Source of the DNA: Paenibacillus polymyxa
GTDB taxonomy: Bacteria > Bacillota > Bacilli > Paenibacillales > Paenibacillaceae
DNA: 64,000 nt
Assembly: GCF_018614975.1 (NCBI RefSeq)
Contig: NZ_JAGGNR010000018.1
Span: 62,001-126,000 of the forward strand
Reading direction: 5' to 3'
Shown here: positions 27,063-37,108 of the stretch, in pieces
How the letters are laid out: each line of letters begins with the position of its first letter
Numbering within the stretch: position 1 is the first letter of the stretch
Made by a program: the position numbers and the translations under genes
The notes under the pieces: model-generated
Told to the model about the DNA's origin: nothing
The model's database searches: none
The model's input: the letters and a program-made list of their open reading frames with translations, nothing else

Positions 27063-28430
27063 TTAACCTGCGTCCAGACTACGTAGCGCAACGAGCAAAC
27101 TTCCGGCGATCAGATCCAACTCATCCTCGGTGGTGACAAAAGGTGGGGAAATCGTCAAAATGTTAGCAAACCCCGGCACGGTATCACCGTTCTTGCCAAT
27201 CAGGATGCCATCCCTTTTACAACTGGCGAGTACCTTCATTACTTTATCCGCTTCCGCAGGAGAACCGTCTGGTTCAATCAACTCAATCCCACAGGCGAAT
27301 CCGAATGAACGGATATCCCCCACAATGGACAGCTCCAGCAGAGGTTCCAGCTTCTCACGAAGCAGGTATCCCAGTTCCTCCGCGCGGCTGACGAGATTCT
27401 CTCGTTCCATAATTTCCAGATTCGCCAGTGCAACTCGGCAGGACACCGGATTACCACCAAATGTATTCACATGGCGAAAATGCGCATCCGGGCCGGGTTC
27501 CCTGAACGTGTTATACAGATCGGCTCGCATGGCCGTTGCCGATAGCGGTGAATACGCACTGGTCATGCCTTTTGCCATCGTCACAATATCTGGCTGCACA
27601 CCATAGTTCTGATGACCAAACTTCTGCCCTGAGCGGCCAAAACCACAGATTACCTCATCTACAATGAGCAACACGCCATAGCGCTGACAGATCTCTTGTA
27701 CGGTACGCATGTAATCCAGCGGTGGGACAATCATGCCGCCCCCGGTGATCACTGGCTCCATAATTACTGCGGCAACCGTCTCAGGACCTTCCCAACGAAT
27801 CACCTCTTCATAGATGGTTGCACATTCGAGTCCGCATCCATCCTTGTTTCGTCCAAACGGACATCGGTAACAATAGGGTGGTGGAACATGAGAGAAACCT
27901 ACGCCGAGCGGCTCGTATTTGATCTTGCGGGCGGCTTGCCCGGTGGCGCCCAGTGCGCCCATGGAGTTACCGTGATAGGCACGGTGACGGGAAATGAATT
28001 TGTGACGAGTAGGCTCACCGTTCTGATGGTGGTATTGACGGGCTATTTTGAAAGCCACCTCATTGGCATCTGAACCTGAGTTGGAGAAGAATATACGATA
28101 CTCCCCCTCAAGCCATTCATTCAGCTTCTCTGCCAGCAAAATCGCCGGTTCGTGACTCTGCGTCATCGGTACATAAGCGAGTGCTTTCATCTGTTCATAG
28201 GCACTCCGCGCAATCTCCTCACGGCCATGCCCCACATTCACACACCACAGTCCGGACATCGCATCCAGATAACGCGTACCCTCCTGATCAGTGATCCAAC
28301 TGCCCTCCCCACTTACCGCAATCATCGGATGATCGTTATGAGGCGAGATGTGATGCCATACGTATTTGCGATCCTTCTCCAGCCATTCTTCCTTCGTACC
28401 GCCAAGCGGCTGCTGATCCACAGAACTCAT
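27063..28430 (-). CDS. Class III aminotransferase (beta-alanine:pyruvate type)
   Basis: A 455-residue PLP-dependent omega-aminotransferase, the first gene of the pyrimidine operon. The PLP-lysine motif is MAKGMTSAYSPLSA; the cofactor Asp is in LIVDEVICGFGRSG. In context it should convert beta-alanine to malonate semialdehyde, completing release of uracil nitrogen. Start ATG 28430 follows AGAGAGGAGG. The family also includes taurine, GABA and other omega-amine transaminases, so the substrate is inferred from neighbours. Confidence 0.9.
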   Translation of the reverse strand: MSSVDQQPLGGTKEEWLEKDRKYVWHHISPHNDHPMIAVSGEGSWITDQEGTRYLDAMSGLWCVNVGHGREEIARSAYEQMKALAYVPMTQSHEPAILLAEKLNEWLEGEYRIFFSNSGSDANEVAFKIARQYHHQNGEPTRHKFISRHRAYHGNSMGALGATGQAARKIKYEPLGVGFSHVPPPYCYRCPFGRNKDGCGLECATIYEEVIRWEGPETVAAVIMEPVITGGGMIVPPLDYMRTVQEICQRYGVLLIVDEVICGFGRSGQKFGHQNYGVQPDIVTMAKGMTSAYSPLSATAMRADLYNTFREPGPDAHFRHVNTFGGNPVSCRVALANLEIMERENLVSRAEELGYLLREKLEPLLELSIVGDIRSFGFACGIELIEPDGSPAEADKVMKVLASCKRDGILIGKNGDTVPGFANILTISPPFVTTEDELDLIAGSLLVALRSLDAG

Positions 28431-28466
28431 TCGTCATCCTCCTCTCTTTAAGCTGGACCTACAGAC

Positions 28467-28534
28467 TTTACACTCGCCACTCCGATTGCAGTACCATCTT
28501 CAGATTGGTTCTGCACTCTTCGTTTTCGTGTAAA
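28467..28534. repeat. Interspersed hairpin repeat, copy B (internally deleted)
   Basis: A 68-bp form of the element at 11259-11414. It keeps the termini (TTTACAC / GTGTAAA) and the outer arm CTCCGATTGCAGTACCA, pairing with TGGTTCTGC, but lacks the central hairpin. It lies between the pyrimidine operon and the truncated ABC-ATPase start. Confidence 0.7.
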
Positions 28535-28552
28535 TGTTCGTCCACGCTTATT

Positions 28553-28645
28553 TCACCGCTTCTTCCAGGTCCCAAAGATAACGGACACATGATCAACATC
28601 AATATGGCAGGCTTCGGGGACTGTGGCTGAGGACATGGAGGACAT
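28553..28645 (-). pseudogene. Truncated start of an ABC transporter ATP-binding protein
   Basis: AAAGGAG stands 7 nt before an ATG at 28645 opening 30 codons. The end (HIDVDHVSVIFGTWKKR) looks like the first beta strand of an ABC ATPase and is followed at once by TGA. No Walker A exists downstream; copy B of the hairpin repeat begins 19 nt later. The likely reading is a lost pyrimidine-uptake ABC operon whose promoter and first 30 codons now precede the catabolic genes. The short fragment makes the family call tentative. Confidence 0.5.
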
Positions 28646-29040
28646 GGGCATTCTCCTTTATGGGGAAGTTGTTTTCATTGCACACCGAGGCTGAATGGGA
28701 GGTTTATATACACGAACGTAACAGGTTTTGCTTGTTAGATAATACTATATCGCTTTGGGCGGGAATTACATTATACAGTGTGTTTTGAGTATGGGCCTGT
28801 TCATGTTACACAATGTAAAATGAGACGGATTCTCAGATACATACATGTGAGCTTTCTTCGTAGATAGCTAACGTACATTTCACCTAACAACAAGCGCACG
28901 TTCATTTGTATTTATTGATTAAATATTCGGAAAATATGACATATCCCCTCGTATTCTTGTTCGTTTTCTTGTATAAAGATTGAATAGAGAGGGTGGAATC
29001 CAGTAGAACGAAGCTTTCAAATCCAGAAATCGGGGTGGTC
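28646..29040. other. Divergent regulatory region between pyrimidine operon and chemoreceptor gene
   Basis: Contains a minus-strand TATAAT near 28770-28780 without a good -35, as expected for an activator-dependent promoter, and a small palindrome TTACA-CAA-TGTAA (28806-28818) that could bind PucR or another activator. No further genes are seen. Confidence 0.4.
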
Positions 29041-31266
29041 ATGATGTTTGATTGGCTGGGATGGAGAAAAGGATTGTCGCTGTGGCGATCGTATCGGTTG
29101 AACGCACATATGAAGGAAGATGTGGAACAGATTTTTGAGGGAATTGCCGAAACGAGAAGGCAGCTTATGATGGACTGGGCAGATGAACAATGGAACCACC
29201 TGGATCGATTGCTCCAACAGTTACAGTCGGTCCAATTAGAGGATGTATTACAAGGTGCACAGCAACGAAGCAAACTAGATCCATGGTTTCAAGCCAGTTA
29301 TATTCGAGCCGTTGACAGTACGGAGCTATTCATGCTGAACGAACAGAATCAGGTGGTATTCTCTACATATAAGAAACATATTGGACAGATCTATGAAGAT
29401 CAGGAAGCTTTGATTGGACCAGGATTGAGTTACTCCCGAGCAGATATTCATGGGAAAAAGTGTTTGTATGGCCCTTATTCCGATCCACTGACGTTGGATA
29501 TTGGACCACGCTCGTCCGCTTTTCACGATGATGTCACCTTGCTGTTTATCAACCCAATTCTACAGGAAGGTCGATATGTTGGTTCATTATGCAGCCGTGT
29601 TCCCGGGGATGTCCTGGGTGACCTGATTCAACGAGAATCAGGCCATATCTATCCCGACTCCGGTGACAACTATCTCTTTATGGCTGAGTCGAAATTACGG
29701 CCCCATCTACAGCCCGGCACTGCCTTGTCTCGAAGCCGCTTCGAGGATCGTACTTTTACACATGGGGAAAATCTCAAAGATGGTGTCACCACCGAATGGG
29801 GTATCGTTTCCGTTAAGGAGCACACCGAGCTGGAACTCATGTTCACTGATCCGTCGACCGGAGAACTGCACCCCGGAGTAGCAAATACCATTCAGAATGG
29901 TTCCAATCTGTTCGTAGCTTTTCCCGGCTACTCGGATTACCGCCATATTTCTGTGATCGGCAAAGGCATCACCTTCCAGCTGCCACACTGTCCTGATCGC
30001 TGGGGTATGATGTGTGAAGGGGATCTGGAGGAAGTGTATCGGATCCGAAGCATCGGCTGGCGCCAGTTCAAGCAGCACAGTTTCTTCACGCTCTTGTCAG
30101 GCATTGCAGGAGCCTCCCTTGTCTATGCCTTCACTGGTAGTGGTTGGAGCGCAGCAGCAATGGCCGCTTTTAATGTGTTATTAGGATTCTTCACTGCATT
30201 ACAGCTGCATCGCAGCCAATATCGACGGGTTCATGAAGACTTACGCCGCATCAGCCGATTTATTCGAATTAACGCCGAAGGCAGAGGTGATCTGACCCAA
30301 CGCCTGGACACGTCTGCTTTTGCCCAAGATGAATCAGGCGAACTGGCGAAGTGGATCAACAACATGATTGACTCTCTGGAAGGCATTATGCTGAAGGTAC
30401 AACTTGCCACGGTAGACGTTATGGACAACCAGTATCAGATGCGAACTTCAACAGAGACAACCCAGGGTACGACTGAACGTGTGAACCACAAGCTTGGTTC
30501 GATGATTCAGGCCATTCGCACCCAACTGGAAGATCTCGATCAGGCCAAGATCGCTGCCGATCACATGCGCATAACGCTGCAACAACTGGAGACCTCTGCA
30601 ACCGAACAGATCGGCGTGGCCCAGCAGGAAGTGGAACGAATCGGTGACAAAATGACACAAATCTCAGGAGCGGTATCGGATACCAACCGTACCATCCTGT
30701 CCTTCATGGACACAATGAAAGAAATTTACCGTGCACTGGCTGTCATTGATGAAATTTCAGCTCAGACCAACCTGCTGGCTCTGAATGCCACCATTGAAGC
30801 TGCACGCGTGGGCGAACATGGCCAAGGGTTCTCAGTCGTGGCAGGGGAAATCCGTAAGCTGGCCGAGTTATCCCGCTCTTCTACTGAAAATATTCATCAG
30901 ATTCTGGACCGAATCTCAACGGCAGCAGGAGCTGCATCCCAATTAATCACAGAGGGTGATCAGGTGCTGGCTGAAGGAACTACACTGGTTCAGGCCGCTT
31001 CACAACTTCTGCAAAATGCTACCGCTGAAGAACCTGAGCGCACTCAAGTCGTGGATCAAGTGGTCATGCTGATGGAGAATATTGCTGCAATCAGCCATCA
31101 AAATCGGGCGACTTCTGCTGAGGTAGAAGCAGAGATGATGGAGCTGATCCATGACATGTTGCAGGTTCAGCATGCTTCGCATAACGTGGAAGCCATTACG
31201 GTATTTTTGCAACAACTCGTGGGACAATTCCATCTGAATCACCCCGCCAAAAATACTGTCATCTGA
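29041..31266 (+). CDS. Methyl-accepting chemotaxis protein with atypical topology
   Basis: A chemoreceptor of about 742 residues. The C-terminal signalling hairpin is clear: [21 protein letters not shown], then [16 protein letters not shown], at about residues 570-607. A long N-terminal sensor region of about 340 residues precedes a pair of close hydrophobic helices at roughly 346-390. There is no membrane segment before the sensor region, so it should be cytoplasmic, unlike classical receptors. The frame is open from a GTG at 28993; ATG 29041 after GGGGTGG is preferred. The ligand is unknown. Confidence 0.85.
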   Translation: MMFDWLGWRKGLSLWRSYRLNAHMKEDVEQIFEGIAETRRQLMMDWADEQWNHLDRLLQQLQSVQLEDVLQGAQQRSKLDPWFQASYIRAVDSTELFMLNEQNQVVFSTYKKHIGQIYEDQEALIGPGLSYSRADIHGKKCLYGPYSDPLTLDIGPRSSAFHDDVTLLFINPILQEGRYVGSLCSRVPGDVLGDLIQRESGHIYPDSGDNYLFMAESKLRPHLQPGTALSRSRFEDRTFTHGENLKDGVTTEWGIVSVKEHTELELMFTDPSTGELHPGVANTIQNGSNLFVAFPGYSDYRHISVIGKGITFQLPHCPDRWGMMCEGDLEEVYRIRSIGWRQFKQHSFFTLLSGIAGASLVYAFTGSGWSAAAMAAFNVLLGFFTALQLHRSQYRRVHEDLRRISRFIRINAEGRGDLTQRLDTSAFAQDESGELAKWINNMIDSLEGIMLKVQLATVDVMDNQYQMRTSTETTQGTTERVNHKLGSMIQAIRTQLEDLDQAKIAADHMRITLQQLETSATEQIGVAQQEVERIGDKMTQISGAVSDTNRTILSFMDTMKEIYRALAVIDEISAQTNLLALNATIEAARVGEHGQGFSVVAGEIRKLAELSRSSTENIHQILDRISTAAGAASQLITEGDQVLAEGTTLVQAASQLLQNATAEEPERTQVVDQVVMLMENIAAISHQNRATSAEVEAEMMELIHDMLQVQHASHNVEAITVFLQQLVGQFHLNHPAKNTVI

Positions 31267-31385
31267 CGTCATCGTTGACGCGGATTGGAGAAATAGCTAA
31301 AATTTGATGCAACTGTTCCTTTTGAATTTGTCGTATCATTTATAATAGAAGATTTCCAATCTGAACCGATGAAAGGGTGGTCTGC

Positions 31386-32387
31386 ATGGAACTGCTTCAG
31401 GATTCATTTGGCCGGATACATGACTACATCCGTATTTCTGTTACGGACCGCTGTAATTTACGCTGTGTGTATTGCATGCCCGCAGAGGGTATGGAGTTTG
31501 CTCCACATGATGAGATTATGAGCTACGAAGAGATTGCACAGGTGCTGAAAGTGCTTGCTCCGATGGGCATGCGTAAAGTTCGGCTCACGGGGGGTGAACC
31601 GCTGGTACGGAAGGATCTGCACAAGCTCGTCAGCATGATCTCGGCAATTGACGGGATTGACGATATTGCCCTGACTACCAACGCTCTTCTGCTGGACAAA
31701 CAAGCTCAGGCGTTGAAAGATGCTGGGTTGAACCGGATTAACATCAGTCTGGATTCCCTGCGCGCTGATCGCTTCTCCATGATTACCCGCGGCGGAGATG
31801 TGAACAAGGTGCTGAAAGGCATTGAAGCTGCAACTGCCGCTGGCCTTGCTCCAATCAAGCTGAATGTTGTGCTGATGAAGGGTATCAACGATGATGAAAT
31901 CAAAGATTTTATTGCAATGACGATTGATCAACCTCTTCATGTGCGTTTTATTGAATATATGCCGATTGGACAGGCTTCGGATTCATGGCGCAAATCTTAT
32001 TTGCCGCTGGAAGCCGTGACTGATGTATGTGCTGAAGCAGGCTGGACGGTAGAAAATACAACAGGCCCTGCGGGCAATGGCCCATCACGCAATATGAAAA
32101 TTGCGGGCTCCGAAGGCACATTTGGATTGATTCATCCCGTAAGCGATCACTTCTGTGACAATTGCAACCGACTTCGGCTGACCGCTGACGGACATATTAA
32201 AGCCTGCCTGTACTGGTCGGATGAGTATAATGTTCGCCGCTTCGTGGATGATCCGGATGCCATGGCGGCACTCTTCCTCAAAGCACTGGGTACGAAACCG
32301 AAGAATCATGAGATGGCTCTGGCTTTGGAACAAAAAATGCAATCTCATACACCGACGGTACGCCGCATGTCCCAGATTGGCGGATAG
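31386..32387 (+). CDS. moaA: GTP 3',8-cyclase MoaA
   Basis: A 333-residue radical SAM enzyme for the first step of molybdenum cofactor synthesis. The N-terminal SAM cluster motif is CNLRCVYC, the GGEPL motif follows, and the C-terminal second cluster is formed by [18 protein letters not shown]. The C-terminus ends in GG, as in functional MoaA. ATG 31386 follows GAAAGGGTGG; a GTG 9 nt upstream is less likely. TATAAT (31341-31346) lies upstream. It is monocistronic, and the only other Moco gene in the window is mobA at 42186. Confidence 0.94.
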   Translation: MELLQDSFGRIHDYIRISVTDRCNLRCVYCMPAEGMEFAPHDEIMSYEEIAQVLKVLAPMGMRKVRLTGGEPLVRKDLHKLVSMISAIDGIDDIALTTNALLLDKQAQALKDAGLNRINISLDSLRADRFSMITRGGDVNKVLKGIEAATAAGLAPIKLNVVLMKGINDDEIKDFIAMTIDQPLHVRFIEYMPIGQASDSWRKSYLPLEAVTDVCAEAGWTVENTTGPAGNGPSRNMKIAGSEGTFGLIHPVSDHFCDNCNRLRLTADGHIKACLYWSDEYNVRRFVDDPDAMAALFLKALGTKPKNHEMALALEQKMQSHTPTVRRMSQIGG

Positions 32388-32514
32388 CACGTGTTTCATG
32401 GATGATGCATGCTGGCGTTGTATACCTTTACGTGAATCAGCATTCATTGCTGGAAACGTGAAATAGAACGTTGTACTAGGAATACATGAATGACCAAGTT
32501 CAGCATCCATTTCT

Positions 32515-32553
32515 AACTCCCCGTGCGTTACTGCTACGGGGAGTTTTATTTTT
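32515..32553 (+). terminator. Terminator downstream of moaA
   Basis: AACTCCCCGT / ACGGGGAGTT stem with a GCGTTACTGCT loop, followed by TTATTTTTC. Confidence 0.8.
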
Positions 32554-32555
32554 CA

Positions 32556-32608
32556 AAAGAAAACAGCCTTGATCTAAAGGACCATGTCCTTCAGATCAAG
32601 GCTGTTAG
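32556..32608 (-). terminator. Terminator of the sugar ABC operon
   Basis: AACAGCCTTGATCT pairs with AGATCAAGGCTGTT (32561-32605), and an inner GGAC/GTCC extends the stem. A T-rich tract follows on the minus strand. Confidence 0.8.
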
Positions 32609-32682
32609 CGTAATTTCGAAAGTGTGTTCGAATACCAAAAGCGCGTAGTTACCGGCGAAGATAAGGCATTCCTTCAACTGTT

Positions 32683-33510
32683 TTACCCCTTTACCGCACC
32701 CTCCGCAATGCCCTCCATGATGAACTTTTGGAAGAACGCATAGATCAGAATAACGGGAATCGCAGTCAGTACCAGCGATGACAGAATCAACGGCCATTCT
32801 TTGTTATATTCACCAAACAGCATGTTCGTAGACAGAATCAGCGTATACCGATTCACATCGGTCAGCATGAGCAGTGGCAACAAAAAGTCATTCCAGATCC
32901 ACAGGAAGTCCAGGATCGCGATGGTGACTGTGATCGGAAGCAAGAGCGGGAAGATAATCTGGAAGAACGTCTGGAACTCATTACATCCGTCCATCTGAGC
33001 TGATTCTTCCAATTCACGCGGAATGGACTTCACAAACCCGTGATAGAGGAAGATTGCCATGTTCACACCAAGCCCGATATAGATCAGGGCCAATCCGTAT
33101 GTGCTTCCCTGTACACCCATGCCTTTGGCTACCCGTGTCAGCGGAATCATGATCGAGTGGAACGGCACCAGCATGGACGCAACAAACAGGAAGAAGATCA
33201 GGTTGCTCAAGCGGCCAGAGGTACGTGACAGCTTGTATCCCGCAAGGGAGGCACAGAAAACAATTCCCCCGATCCCCAGAAAAGATACAATTGCCGAGTT
33301 CATCGAACTGCCCAACAGATTGATTTTGTTAAACGCGTCCAAATAATTCTCCCAGTGCAACGTTGTTGGCAGCGCGATAAAGGATTGGAACATCTCACCC
33401 TGTGTTTTGAAAGAGTTCACCACCGCCATGTAGATCGGCAGCATGGCGACGAGAGAACCCAGAATCAGCAGCAGTCGAATCAGATAACGGTTCAGTCGTT
33501 GCATCCTCAT
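32683..33510 (-). CDS. Carbohydrate ABC transporter permease (MsmG/LacG type)
   Basis: A 275-residue inner-membrane permease with six predicted helices. The EAA loop ELEESAQMDGCNEFQTFFQIIFPLL couples to the ATPase. It overlaps the partner permease by 4 nt. Together with the binding lipoprotein upstream it forms a CUT1-type sugar importer. No ATPase is encoded here, as is common where a shared MsmX-type ATPase serves several importers. The GH42 beta-galactosidase nearby suggests a galactoside or galacto-oligosaccharide substrate. Confidence 0.9.
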   Translation of the reverse strand: MRMQRLNRYLIRLLLILGSLVAMLPIYMAVVNSFKTQGEMFQSFIALPTTLHWENYLDAFNKINLLGSSMNSAIVSFLGIGGIVFCASLAGYKLSRTSGRLSNLIFFLFVASMLVPFHSIMIPLTRVAKGMGVQGSTYGLALIYIGLGVNMAIFLYHGFVKSIPRELEESAQMDGCNEFQTFFQIIFPLLLPITVTIAILDFLWIWNDFLLPLLMLTDVNRYTLILSTNMLFGEYNKEWPLILSSLVLTAIPVILIYAFFQKFIMEGIAEGAVKG

Positions 33511-34391
33511 GCTTCCACCTCTTTCTTCTTCATGACGGTGATCTGGATGAGTGTAAAGATGAGTACGATGATGAACAGCACAACCGATTTGGCACTCGCA
33601 TAGCCGTATCTGAAGTTGTTGGAGAACGCTTCTTCATAGATGTTCATCGTGATAACCTGCGTGGCCCGGCCCGGTCCACCACCCGTCAGTCCATACACCA
33701 CTTCGAACACTTTGAATGCTCCGTTCAGCGTCAGGAAGAAACAGATGGTCACGGCATGAGTAATCATCGGCAACACCACATTGCGCAGTACCTGGAATGC
33801 GTTGGCCCCATCAATAACAGCCGCTTCCTTGAGACTTTTTGGTACACCCTGGAGAGCAGCCAGATAGATGATCATCATATACCCTACACCGTTCCAGAGC
33901 GATACGATCAGAATGGAGTAAAATGAAAACTTCGGATCACCCAGCCATTGCTGGTCCAGGAACGAAAAGGCCAGTTTCTCTGCGAGCTGTGGCAGCACCT
34001 GAGAGAAGATGAAGGTCCACATGAAAGCACTGATGATTGTACTGATCATGTTAGGCATGAAGAACAGCGTCCGGAAAAGCCCTTTGCTGCGCGTTCGTGA
34101 CTCAATCAACACAGCGAGCAGCAAGGCAATTCCATTTTGCAGAATCAGCATAAATATTACATATTTCATCGTGAACCACAGGGAGTTCAGAAAGTCGGGA
34201 TCTTCTTTGAACAATTCCACAAAGTTGCCCAGACCGATAAAGCTGTAACCCTGATTGAGTCCGTTCCAATCCGTCAGACTATAGAACATGCCACTAAACG
34301 TGGGATACAGCAGGAAAATCGCATAAATGACAAAGGCAGGCGCAGTGAACGCGAGCAGTGACAGATACTTCTTGAACACATTCGTAGCCAT
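33507..34391 (-). CDS. Carbohydrate ABC transporter permease (MsmF/LacF type)
   Basis: A 294-residue permease with about six helices and the EAA motif SLKEAAVIDGANAFQVLRNVVLP. It is partner of the downstream permease in a CUT1 importer. GGGGGAGAACCA precedes its ATG. It is separated by 179 nt from the binding-protein gene, an interval holding a strong stem-loop that may lower permease expression relative to the binding protein. Confidence 0.9.
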   Translation of the reverse strand: MATNVFKKYLSLLAFTAPAFVIYAIFLLYPTFSGMFYSLTDWNGLNQGYSFIGLGNFVELFKEDPDFLNSLWFTMKYVIFMLILQNGIALLLAVLIESRTRSKGLFRTLFFMPNMISTIISAFMWTFIFSQVLPQLAEKLAFSFLDQQWLGDPKFSFYSILIVSLWNGVGYMMIIYLAALQGVPKSLKEAAVIDGANAFQVLRNVVLPMITHAVTICFFLTLNGAFKVFEVVYGLTGGGPGRATQVITMNIYEEAFSNNFRYGYASAKSVVLFIIVLIFTLIQITVMKKKEVEA

Positions 34392-34500
34392 TGGTTCTCC
34401 CCCTTTTCACTCGAAGCGGATGATTGCAAACGAGGGAACGAAGAACGTTCTGCCTGCCGTATCATCTGCTTGGAGACTGTGACGAAACAAAGTACCGCTA

Positions 34501-34545
34501 ATTTGTTGACAAAACTCTCAGACCGTTGAGATTTGCCAACAAAAG
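34501..34545 (-). promoter_or_regulatory. Intercistronic stem-loop
   Basis: TTTGTTGACAAAACTCTCA pairs imperfectly with TGAGATTTGCCAACAAA around a 6-nt loop, between the solute-binding-protein and permease genes. Such hairpins commonly stabilise the upstream message and attenuate the downstream one. No T tract follows, so it is probably not a full terminator. Confidence 0.55.
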
Positions 34546-34570
34546 CGGATACTCCATTCCTCACAGCTCC

Positions 34571-35851
34571 TTACTTGTTGACTTTGTTGTAGGATTTCCA
34601 CGCCTTGTCGAGCGCATCGATAACCTGCTGTTGATTTAATTGCCCAGAGTAGTAGCCTTGCAACGCTTTGCCTGACTCGTCTTTCACCGCTTGAGGGAGG
34701 GATGGGTCCTCATAAGCTTTACCTTCACTCACATATTTCTGGGCATCGTCTACCCACGGGAAGCTCTTGAAGTCATGGATCTTGGCAATCGGATTGAACT
34801 TGAGTGCTTCGAAGAATGCACTTGAATCCTTGTCATCGAGAATGTAGTTCACGAAATCGAGTGCCACTTCTTTGTTTTTGCTAGATGACGATACTGCCAA
34901 TGAAGTGGAGGTGCTCAGATTGATTTTGGTATCATCCGGATTGTCATTGATCGGCATTGGTGCTACACCAAAGTTCAAGTCCGGGTTGGACTTCAGAATG
35001 GTTTCGGCAAACCATGGTCCCTGAATCCACATCGCGGCGCTTCCTGATGCGAAGGCTGCTGAACCATCATCTCCGCCCACTTCCAGCGCTTTGTCCGTTC
35101 CATTGGCATTAACCAGATCGAAGATATCGAACAATGCTTTCATATCGGAGAAGGAGCCCTGATCCTGATTCATCTTCTCCACGAAGTCTTTGTGCTCAGA
35201 CTGAGTTAATGCACCCACGGTAAGTGGCAGGAATAATTGCGGAATCCAGGCTTCTTTGTAGGATAGTTCAAACGGTGTAATGTTGGCTGCTTTGAGTTTC
35301 TCCACGACCGCTTTCATTTCCGTTAAAGTCGTTGGCACTTCCAGCCCTTGCTCTTTGAAAATATCTTTATTGTACAGATAGCCCCATGATACTGTTTCCA
35401 ATGGAACAGCTACGATTCTGCCCTCCGCATCCGTTATGGAAGGTTTCACCGAATCCAGCAGCTTATCGACAAAAGGTTGGCCCGACAGGTCTTCCAGATA
35501 ACCAGCTTTGCTGAATGGTGGGATCTCATTGACGGCATGCAGGGCGAACACATCCGGTGCATCATTGGAGGCGAGACGAGTCTTCAGAATCTGAGGTGCA
35601 TTGTCCGCAGGCGGCATCTCCAGTTGCACGTTCACTTCAATGTTTTTCTCTGCTTTCTCCTTGGCTTTGAACTGTTCTATATATTTATCGTAATGTTCTT
35701 TCAGCCGAGGTTGTGCAACGAATACTTTGAGTGATACCGTGCTGCCTGACGCCGATTCCTCCTGCCCATTGTCCGTTCCTGCATTGGAACCGCAACCTGC
35801 GAGCAGAACACTGACCAGTACCGCACTTGCTACGCTTTTCCATACTTTCAT
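34571..35851 (-). CDS. Extracellular sugar-binding lipoprotein
   Basis: A 426-residue family 1 solute-binding protein. The signal peptide ends in the lipobox VLLAGC, so it is anchored at residue 20. The mature protein has the usual two-lobe pattern, with NKDIFKEQGLEVPTTLTEM and AAMWIQGPWFAETILKSNP typical of CUT1 binding proteins. It is the first gene of the importer operon. The YesN/YesM pair immediately upstream on the same strand is the likely regulator. Confidence 0.9.
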   Translation of the reverse strand: MKVWKSVASAVLVSVLLAGCGSNAGTDNGQEESASGSTVSLKVFVAQPRLKEHYDKYIEQFKAKEKAEKNIEVNVQLEMPPADNAPQILKTRLASNDAPDVFALHAVNEIPPFSKAGYLEDLSGQPFVDKLLDSVKPSITDAEGRIVAVPLETVSWGYLYNKDIFKEQGLEVPTTLTEMKAVVEKLKAANITPFELSYKEAWIPQLFLPLTVGALTQSEHKDFVEKMNQDQGSFSDMKALFDIFDLVNANGTDKALEVGGDDGSAAFASGSAAMWIQGPWFAETILKSNPDLNFGVAPMPINDNPDDTKINLSTSTSLAVSSSSKNKEVALDFVNYILDDKDSSAFFEALKFNPIAKIHDFKSFPWVDDAQKYVSEGKAYEDPSLPQAVKDESGKALQGYYSGQLNQQQVIDALDKAWKSYNKVNK

Positions 35852-35912
35852 CTCTTATGACCTCCCGGTGTGTAACTGGTTTGTCTTTCATAGGCTCATT
35901 ATATATTAGATA

Positions 35913-35927
35913 ATGAAGGCGCTTCAT
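35913..35927. promoter_or_regulatory. Possible operator before the sugar importer operon
   Basis: ATGAAG-GCG-CTTCAT forms an inverted repeat about 60-75 nt before the binding-protein start. It resembles a degenerate cre box but misses fixed positions, so a site for CcpA or for the adjacent YesN-type regulator are both possible. Confidence 0.35.
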
Positions 35928-35998
35928 TGGACAAAATTAGACTTGTGTATTGGATTATTTTAAACCTTAATCCTGCCGCAAATGCTCTATTAAACGAC

Positions 35999-37108
35999 TC
36001 ATTCCGTGCTACTGCCAGAATTGCCTGATAACCGAGGTTGTCCCTTCCGCATCTCCCCCGGGGAAACTCCGAAATGTTTCTTGAATACCCGATAGAAGTA
36101 GGACACATCCTCATAACCCGCCATCTCGGCAATATGCTTGAACGGAATCTGTTTATCCATCACCCATTCCTTCGCTCGTGTCATGCGTAACTGGACAACA
36201 TAGTCGGTCACATTCACCTCATACTCTTTCTTGAATACCTTGCTGAGATATTCCTTGCTGACAAAAAAGATCTGGGCGAGCTGCTCCAGGGTAATCATCT
36301 CCATACAGTGCTGCTCAATGTATTGTTTCACCTCGTCCATGTTCAGCTTATTCTTGAACTTACGCTGCGCAATGAGCTGCTCCAAAGCCTGATAGTACGG
36401 AGTCGAAATCCATGCGATCGTGGATTCGATGGAAGCCAGTGCAGCCGCAGGAGGTAGCGCCGTTGCTTCGGGCCGCTCGTACAAGCCATTGGAGACGCAC
36501 AACTCATCCAGCAAAGCCTGTAATTCATGAGCCACCCTTCCAAGCTGCCGGGGTCTGTTAATCTCGCATCGTTCCAGCTTCTGCTGTAATTGCTGGAACC
36601 ATTCCCGCAGACTCTGAACGTTCAGGTCATTAAACCGCAAGCGAGCCTGCTGCTGAAACAGGGAGAACTCACCAGCAAACGCAGAAGGATATGATTCCCA
36701 TGATTCAGGCGTAGATTCAGCCTTTTCCAAATCTTTTGCACATTTGGCCAGTACACCATTCAGTTCATCCGGATTCACCGGTTTGAGCAGATAATCTGCG
36801 GCCCGATGGCGAATCGCATGTTTTGCATAATTGAAGTCATCATATCCGCTCACCACGATCACCTTGATCTGTGGGTACTGTCCGCTCAGCGTCTGTAACA
36901 GTTCCACACCGTCTGTACCGGGCATGCGCATGTCCGTAATGATAATGTGAGGCTGATGCTGCTTGACCAGTTGTATGGCCTGCTCACCATCCTCTGCCTC
37001 ACCTGCAACGGTCATGCCGAGTTCATTCCAATCTCCCAGGTTGCGCAAAATATCCCGGTTCCACGGTTCATCGTCCACTAGCAGCACTCTGTACAGTTCC
37101 TTGTTCAT
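35999..37108 (-). CDS. YesN-type response regulator (REC-AraC)
   Basis: A 369-residue regulator. The N-terminal receiver domain has acidic pocket VDDEP and phosphoacceptor Asp in IIITDMRMPGTDG (D59). A middle helical linker leads to a C-terminal AraC double helix-turn-helix (LEQLAQIFFVSKEYLSKVFK; IAEMAGYEDVSYFYRVFKKHFG). It overlaps the kinase gene by 4 nt. In this family the regulator activates an adjacent sugar importer operon, here the genes just downstream. Confidence 0.92.
   Translation of the reverse strand: MNKELYRVLLVDDEPWNRDILRNLGDWNELGMTVAGEAEDGEQAIQLVKQHQPHIIITDMRMPGTDGVELLQTLSGQYPQIKVIVVSGYDDFNYAKHAIRHRAADYLLKPVNPDELNGVLAKCAKDLEKAESTPESWESYPSAFAGEFSLFQQQARLRFNDLNVQSLREWFQQLQQKLERCEINRPRQLGRVAHELQALLDELCVSNGLYERPEATALPPAAALASIESTIAWISTPYYQALEQLIAQRKFKNKLNMDEVKQYIEQHCMEMITLEQLAQIFFVSKEYLSKVFKKEYEVNVTDYVVQLRMTRAKEWVMDKQIPFKHIAEMAGYEDVSYFYRVFKKHFGVSPGEMRKGQPRLSGNSGSSTE

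Noticed and set aside
28806..28818. TTACA-CAA-TGTAA as a definite PucR operator
   Set aside because: The palindrome is short, occurs once, and no PucR consensus can be derived here. It is mentioned only within the intergenic entry.
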